DNA from: Micromonospora sp. NBC_01740 | Lineage (GTDB): Bacteria; Actinomycetota; Actinomycetes; Mycobacteriales; Micromonosporaceae | Direction: 5' to 3' | Assembly (NCBI RefSeq): GCF_035920365.1 | Contig: NZ_CP109150.1 | Coordinates: 5,580,001 to 5,644,000, forward strand | Length of the DNA stretch: 64,000 nt | Part shown: in pieces, positions 60,074 through 64,000 of the stretch | How positions within the stretch are numbered: position 1 is the first letter of the stretch | Layout: each line of letters begins with the position of its first letter | Position numbers and translations under genes: made by a program | Notes under the pieces: generated by a model | The model's database searches: none | Told to the model about the DNA's origin: nothing | The model's input: only the letters and a program-made list of their open reading frames with translations

Positions 60074-60859
60074 GTGAGCCAGTTACCGGTGCCCGGTCGG
60101 GACACCGCGTACGTGTGGATCGGCCGGGGCGTCGGCGGTCGGCCGCTCCCGGCCGGGCGGCTGTTGCGGCGCGCGGGTGCCGCGCTGCTCGGCCGCACGG
60201 AGGCGGAGATCGTGGTGGAGCACGGCCGCGACGGGCGTCCGCTGGTCACGGTGCCCGGCGCGGGGGCCCGGGTGGAGCTTCCGGTCAGCGTCAGCCGGGC
60301 CGATGGGGTGGTCGCGGTCGCTGCCAGGGCGGCCGGCCCGGTGGGGATCGACGTGGAGTGGTGCCGTCCGCTGCCCGCGCTGGCGCTGGCCGGGCGATGG
60401 TTCGCGCCGGCCGAGGCGGCGTGGCTGGCGGGGCGTGACGCCGACGGGCGGGCCCGCGACTTCCTGCGGCTGTGGACGGCGAAGGAGGCCGTGGGCAAGG
60501 CGCTCGGGACGGGGCTGCGCGGCGGCGGTCTGCGGCGGCTCATGCCGGTGCCGGATGACCTCGACGGGGCGCTGCGGTCGGCGTCCGGCGGCGGGCGCCT
60601 GCGCGTCGGGCATCCCCGCGTGGGTGGGGGCCTGGTCCTGGCGGTCGCGGTGGTCGCCGGCGAGGCGGTGCCGGTCCACGTGGTGTCGGTCGGGGCGGTG
60701 CTGGTCCAGGCGGTGCCGGTCGGGGCGGCGCGGGTCGGCACGGTGCCGGTCGGATCGGACGGGGCGGTCGGGGCCGCGCGGTGCAGCGCTCACGTGGCGG
60801 CCGCCCGCAGCGCGTCGGTCGAGCGGACCAGCTTGCCGGTGGTGGTACGCGGCAGCTGA
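60074..60859 (+). CDS. 4'-Phosphopantetheinyl transferase (Sfp/HetI type)
   Basis: A 261-residue PPTase that would convert apo-ACPs to the holo form. The Mg2+ motif GIDVE (Asp93, Glu95) and the WTAKEAVGKALGTGL motif (Trp134, Lys137, Glu138) are intact. The C-terminal ~55 residues (VVSVGAVLVQAVPVGAARVG and on) are a low-complexity Val/Gly/Ala repeat encoded by tandem copies of a ~15-nt unit, not part of the fold. The gene's end overlaps the convergent AMP-ligase B gene by 70 nt. It is the only plus-strand gene in this cluster. GTG start at 60074. Confidence 0.85.
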   Translation: MSQLPVPGRDTAYVWIGRGVGGRPLPAGRLLRRAGAALLGRTEAEIVVEHGRDGRPLVTVPGAGARVELPVSVSRADGVVAVAARAAGPVGIDVEWCRPLPALALAGRWFAPAEAAWLAGRDADGRARDFLRLWTAKEAVGKALGTGLRGGGLRRLMPVPDDLDGALRSASGGGRLRVGHPRVGGGLVLAVAVVAGEAVPVHVVSVGAVLVQAVPVGAARVGTVPVGSDGAVGAARCSAHVAAARSASVERTSLPVVVRGS

Positions 60860-62175
60860 TCCACCAATCGCAGGGTGCGGGGGCGCTTGTAGCCGGCCAG
60901 CCGCTCGGCGATCAGCTTGTCGAGCACCTCCTCCGACAGCGGCCCGTCCGGCTGCACGTAGGCGGTGATGCCGCCGTCGAAGACGACCACGGCGGCGGCG
61001 ACGCCGGCCAACTCGGCGACGGTCGCCTCCACCTCCGTCAGGTCGACCTTCAGACCGCCGACGGAGACCTGCGAGTCGAGCCGCCCGCGAACGCTGACCA
61101 GGCCGGTGTCCGGGTGCACGACGCCGGCGTCGCGGGTGCGCAGCCAGCCGTCGGCCCAGCGGGTGGGGTCGCTCAGCCCGACGTACGGCGACGCGGGGCA
61201 GCTCACCCACAGCTCGCCGTCGACCTCGCGGACCTCGACTCCGGGCGCCGGGGCGATGGACGGGCGGTGCCGGCCGTGCAGGTCGGTGCCGATGACGCCG
61301 ACCTCGGTCATCCCGTACATGTTGCCCAGCGGCACGCCGTGACGGTCGGTGAAGGCGCGGGCCACGGCGGCCGGCACCAGCTCGCCGCCGGTGGTCATCC
61401 GCTTGAACTGCGGCAGCGGCCCGGTGGGACGGGTGGAGGCGAGCAGTCCGATGTGGAACGGCACGCCGAGCACCGTGGCCGGCGAGTCGTCGGCCGCGAT
61501 CGCGGCCAGCACCGCGTCGCCGGCGAGCCGCTCCGGCGGCACCAGCTCGACGCCGGCGTGCAGGCCGTAGAGCAGGCCACCGACGAGGCCGAGCACGTGC
61601 ACCATCGAGGGCAGCAGGACGATCCGCTCGCCGGGCAGCGCCACGCCGTCGATGCGGGTGTAGCGGCGCACCTCGGCGACCAGGTCGGCGGCGGTACGGC
61701 CGATCACCTTGGACGGTCCGGTGGAGCCGGAACTGAGCTGGATCACCGCGTGGCCGCTGACCGCCGGGCGGTCGGCGTACGCGGTGACGCCCTCCGTCAC
61801 GTCGACGAAGATCCGCAGTCCGCCGCCGCCGGTGCGGACCGGGGCCACCACCACCTGCGGGGTGAGCCGCGCGAGTGCCCGGTCGACCTCGTGGTCGGTG
61901 AGCCGGTGGTCGAGCAGGATCGCCTGTGCCCCGCTGCGCCAGGTGGCCAGCAGGTTCACCACGTACGCCAGCGAGGGCGGCATCCGCAGCGCGGCGGCGC
62001 CCCCGGGGCGCAGTCCGGCGGCGCCGAGGCGGGCCTGCGCGCCGGTCACCAGCCGCCGCAGGGTGCCCCGGTCGACCGGTTCGGGAAGTCGGAGACAAAT
62101 GTCGGTCGAACGGCCTTCGAGCAGGATTTCGTCAACCCAGAGCGGGTCTGTCGCCGCAGGATTTCCCGTCGCCAC
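60790..62175 (-). CDS. Adenylate-forming enzyme B (ANL superfamily)
   Basis: A 461-residue AMP-ligase, shorter than enzyme A: P-loop QLSSGSTGPSKVIGRT, A5 NMYGMTEVGVIG, hinge GWLRTRDAGVVHPDTGLVSVRGRLDSQVSVGG and catalytic Lys in LPRTTTGKLVRS. It is a typical stand-alone aryl/acyl-ACP ligase form. GTG at 62175; a TAAGGT -10 candidate and GCTAGAT direct repeats lie upstream. Its end overlaps the PPTase gene. Together with enzyme A it suggests two activated acids in the pathway. Substrate unknown. Confidence 0.85.
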   Translation of the reverse strand: MATGNPAATDPLWVDEILLEGRSTDICLRLPEPVDRGTLRRLVTGAQARLGAAGLRPGGAAALRMPPSLAYVVNLLATWRSGAQAILLDHRLTDHEVDRALARLTPQVVVAPVRTGGGGLRIFVDVTEGVTAYADRPAVSGHAVIQLSSGSTGPSKVIGRTAADLVAEVRRYTRIDGVALPGERIVLLPSMVHVLGLVGGLLYGLHAGVELVPPERLAGDAVLAAIAADDSPATVLGVPFHIGLLASTRPTGPLPQFKRMTTGGELVPAAVARAFTDRHGVPLGNMYGMTEVGVIGTDLHGRHRPSIAPAPGVEVREVDGELWVSCPASPYVGLSDPTRWADGWLRTRDAGVVHPDTGLVSVRGRLDSQVSVGGLKVDLTEVEATVAELAGVAAAVVVFDGGITAYVQPDGPLSEEVLDKLIAERLAGYKRPRTLRLVDQLPRTTTGKLVRSTDALRAAAT

Positions 62176-62246
62176 TACCGTTCACCGCCCAGCCTCAATA
62201 AGGGCGGAACCGCCCATAAGGTGTGCCTGTCGGGGTGCTGCGGGGA

Positions 62247-62293
62247 ACCTTACGACGCCGTCCGGATGCATAGCTAGATGCAAATGGCTAGAT
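62247..62293 (-). promoter_or_regulatory. Candidate promoter and GCTAGAT direct repeats upstream of enzyme B
   Basis: A TAAGGT -10 candidate (complement of 62247-62252) lies about 70 nt before the GTG. GCTAGAT occurs at 62273-62279 and 62287-62293 (14-nt period) in an AT-rich patch. They could be activator sites. The rest of the 655-nt gap (62176-62830) holds a small GGGCGG-AA-CCGCCC hairpin (62202-62215), the long hairpin at 62584-62640, and no gene I can support. Confidence 0.4.
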
Positions 62294-62583
62294 CAGAAAG
62301 GGCGGCCGGCCGGATTGCCCACGACCGGTTCGGCGGGCAGGATCGGGCGTGTACGTCGACTGAGGGTATCCGCCGGATGACCCGTCGTATTTACGGCGCG
62401 GCACGCCCACCGGACGGCCGATGGTGGTCTTCAGACGCGCCGGTACGGCCACACGAGCGGGCCGGCACGGAACGGCCGCACGGGCCGGAGTGGGACGGCC
62501 GACGGGCTGGGGCGGACGGTGCGGCTGCGCGGGCGGTGGGCGGATCGCACGTCCACGGGGCGACACGCCCGCGTGCCACCGCA

Positions 62584-62640
62584 CGAGTGGAACACCAGGG
62601 GTGTCACCGGCTGTCGGTGACACCCCTGGTGTTCCACTCG
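62584..62640. terminator. 26-bp perfect inverted repeat (very long hairpin)
   Basis: Left arm 62584-62609 and right arm 62615-62640 pair perfectly over 26 bp around a GCTGT loop (62610-62614). It lies 190 nt past the ABM stop in the minus direction and upstream of the AMP-ligase B promoter, consistent with a terminator of the CLF-ABM transcript. No U-tract follows, and its length is unusual. Confidence 0.7.
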
Positions 62641-62830
62641 TCCCGTGCGGCCAGCAGGTGAACAGCCCACCGCGTCGCTGCCCCTCACTGGCGGGCGAGA
62701 CAGCCAGCGAAGGGGCAGTGCAGCCGAGAGACGGTGCGACGGGACCGCGGGCCAGCCCGGATGGCGGGGACAGTCGGGAGGGTAGGACAGCCGAGGCGGT
62801 GTGGCGCGGGGCTCGCGCCGGAGACGGGGC

Positions 62831-63220
62831 TCAGGTGCGGGACGTGGCGGAGGTCTGGGCGTGGATGAGGAAGCGCAGCGACCGGGCGTCGGTGAAGCAC
62901 TGCCGCATCGGCCGGACCAGGTCCCGGTGCTCCGGGCTGCGTTCCCACGCCTCGAAGTCGGCCAGGCTCGCCCACTCGCTGGTGATCAGCCACTGCTCCG
63001 GGTCGGCCGACGACCGGCAGACCTGGTCGACGAGGTGGCCGGCAACGCCCCCGGCCACCAGGTGCCGGACCTCCTCGTACGCGGCCAGGAACGCCTCCGT
63101 ACGCTCCTGCGGTACCCGTACCAGGAACACCACCCGAGCCCGCTGCCCGTTCGCGTCGGCTGTCCGCTGCGCCCCGACCCGGGACCCGACGGGCGTCGTA
63201 CCGGTGACCTGCTCGCTCAC
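62831..63220 (-). CDS. Antibiotic-biosynthesis monooxygenase-like protein (type II PKS)
   Basis: A 129-residue ABM-fold protein: a ~28-residue disordered start, then RARVVFLVRVPQERTEAFLAAYEEVRHLVAGG, HLVDQVCRSSADPEQWLITSEWASLADFEAWERSPEHRDLVRPMRQCF. In aromatic type II PKS clusters such small cofactor-free oxygenases oxidise the polyketide to quinone or aid cyclisation. Its ATG overlaps the CLF stop by 4 nt, confirming it belongs to the PKS operon. Two further ABM-like pairs of the fold are absent here, so its partner is elsewhere or it is a homodimer. Confidence 0.8.
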   Translation of the reverse strand: MSEQVTGTTPVGSRVGAQRTADANGQRARVVFLVRVPQERTEAFLAAYEEVRHLVAGGVAGHLVDQVCRSSADPEQWLITSEWASLADFEAWERSPEHRDLVRPMRQCFTDARSLRFLIHAQTSATSRT

Positions 63221-64000
63221 GGCGTCACTCCTCTCTGCGGCGCGGCCCCACGCAGGACCAGCGCGCTGTTGAAACCGTCGAAGCCGCGGGCGCAGACCAG
63301 CGCCAGGCGGCTGCGCGGTCGCCGGTGCTCCCGCAGGAAGTCCAGCTCACAGCCCTCGGCCACCTCGTCGGGCCCGGCGGAGGCCGGCAGCGTATCGTGG
63401 CCGAACGCGAGCAGCGCGGTGGCCACGTCCAGTGCCGAGCCGCCCTGGTGCGCGCGGCCGGTCAGCGGCTTCTGGGTGCTGACCGGGGGCGGCCGGTCGC
63501 CGAAGACGGCGCGTAGCGCCACGGCCTCGCTGCGGTCGTAGCGGGGGACGCCGAGCGCGTCGGGCAGCACCACGTCGACCGTCTCCGCCCCGACGCCGGC
63601 ACGGTCCAGGGCCAGCCGCATGGCGCGGGCGTACTGCCCGGGGTCGCCGGCGGTGTCCGGTCCGGTGTGGACGGCGTCGTGGGTGGTGCCCCAGCCGGTC
63701 ACCTCGCCGTACACGCGGGCGCCCCGGGACAGCGCGTGGCCCAACTCCTCGACCACGAACACCGCGCCGCCCTCGGCGGGCAGGTAGCCGCTGGCGGCGG
63801 CGTCGAACGGCCGGTAGGCCCGCTCCGGGTCGGCCACGTCGCTGAGCAGGCCGGAACGCAGCTGGCAGGCCAGGGCGTACGGGCTCAGCGGGCACTCGGT
63901 CGCCCCGGCGATCACCACCGGCGTGCCCCGGCGGACGGCCCGCGCGGCGTGCGCCAGGCTGTCCAGCCCGCCGGCGCTCTCGGCGACCAGCACCCCGCAC
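63217..64000 (-). CDS. Type II PKS chain length factor (KS-beta), 3' part
   Basis: The C-terminal 260 residues of a chain length factor; the N-terminus is beyond the window. CLF signatures: CGVLVAESAGGLDSLAHAARAV, where KS-alpha has its active-site Cys and typical CLF has Gln, here Ser; GATECPLSPYALACQLRSGLLS; the catalytic His region replaced by VVLPDALGVPRYDRSE; and STQKPLTGRAHQGGSALDVATALLAF. CLF pairs with a KS-alpha to set polyketide length; that partner should lie just past the right edge. Coupled to the ABM-like gene by ATGA. Type II aromatic PKS involvement is therefore well supported. Confidence 0.88.
   Translation of the reverse strand, partial: CGVLVAESAGGLDSLAHAARAVRRGTPVVIAGATECPLSPYALACQLRSGLLSDVADPERAYRPFDAAASGYLPAEGGAVFVVEELGHALSRGARVYGEVTGWGTTHDAVHTGPDTAGDPGQYARAMRLALDRAGVGAETVDVVLPDALGVPRYDRSEAVALRAVFGDRPPPVSTQKPLTGRAHQGGSALDVATALLAFGHDTLPASAGPDEVAEGCELDFLREHRRPRSRLALVCARGFDGFNSALVLRGAAPQRGVTP

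Noticed and set aside
62273..62293. SARP-binding heptamer repeats
   Set aside because: The 14-nt period and 20-nt distance to the -10 do not fit the 11- or 22-nt SARP rule.

Overview
The window is very GC-rich actinomycete chromosome with many GTG starts, 1-8 nt stop/start overlaps inside operons and GC-rich stem-loop terminators between genes. Gene content (bkd dehydrogenase with an Lrp regulator, a stand-alone LigD-type polymerase, several secondary-metabolism modules) suggests a filamentous actinobacterium, most likely Micromonosporaceae; that placement is inferred, as no rRNA or other marker is present. I see no tRNA, rRNA, CRISPR array, insertion sequence or phage gene.

0-25 kb is mostly core and envelope functions: DoxX-like membrane protein (5' end outside), FKBP isomerase, STAS anti-anti-sigma factor, SMP-30/strictosidine-synthase-like lactonase, lipoprotein L,D-transpeptidase, beta-helix protein, branched-chain 2-oxoacid dehydrogenase operon (bkdA-bkdB-bkdC) divergent from an Lrp/AsnC regulator, LigD-type polymerase, hydrolase, phosphatase plus NAD(P)HX dehydratase, secreted subtilisin, hemerythrin, metallophosphoesterase, SDR, and glyA behind a ZTP riboswitch. 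A methyltransferase/monooxygenase pair faces its TetR regulator across a visible operator, and an isolated ribulokinase gene follows.

25-33.4 kb is a small biosynthetic locus: a translationally coupled esterase-hmo-hpgT set (the last two steps to L-4-hydroxyphenylglycine), a secreted SGNH hydrolase, and a divergent adenylating enzyme coupled to an MFS exporter.

33.4-48.7 kb holds transporters, regulators and surface proteins: MFS plus HTH regulator sharing a GTCAA-N7-TTGAC operator, GDSL hydrolase, GNAT, DHA2-type MFS with TetR, ABC exporter divergent from a NarL-type two-component system, a large HTH/NB-ARC/TPR regulator, an APH-like kinase and an LPITG sortase-anchored protein.

48.8-64 kb is an unusual polyketide or fatty-acyl cluster, nearly all on the minus strand and tightly overlapped. 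It has two ACPs, a ketosynthase lacking the first catalytic His, a truncated ketosynthase-like protein, a complete FabF-like ketosynthase, two adenylate-forming enzymes, a PPTase, 4-hydroxymandelate synthase (HmaS), a PhyH-type dioxygenase, a DUF3050 (heme-oxygenase-like fold) protein, a TPP E1 alpha/beta pair with no E2 or E3, and an ATP-grasp-like ligase. At the right edge lie an antibiotic-biosynthesis monooxygenase and a chain length factor cut by the window end, so a type II minimal PKS continues outside. HmaS here and Hmo/HpgT 26 kb away together make a complete hydroxyphenylglycine route, yet no NRPS is present. My main hypothesis is an aryl starter, or aryl amino acid, derived from 4-hydroxyphenylpyruvate and feeding an aryl-polyene-like or type II PKS assembly line.
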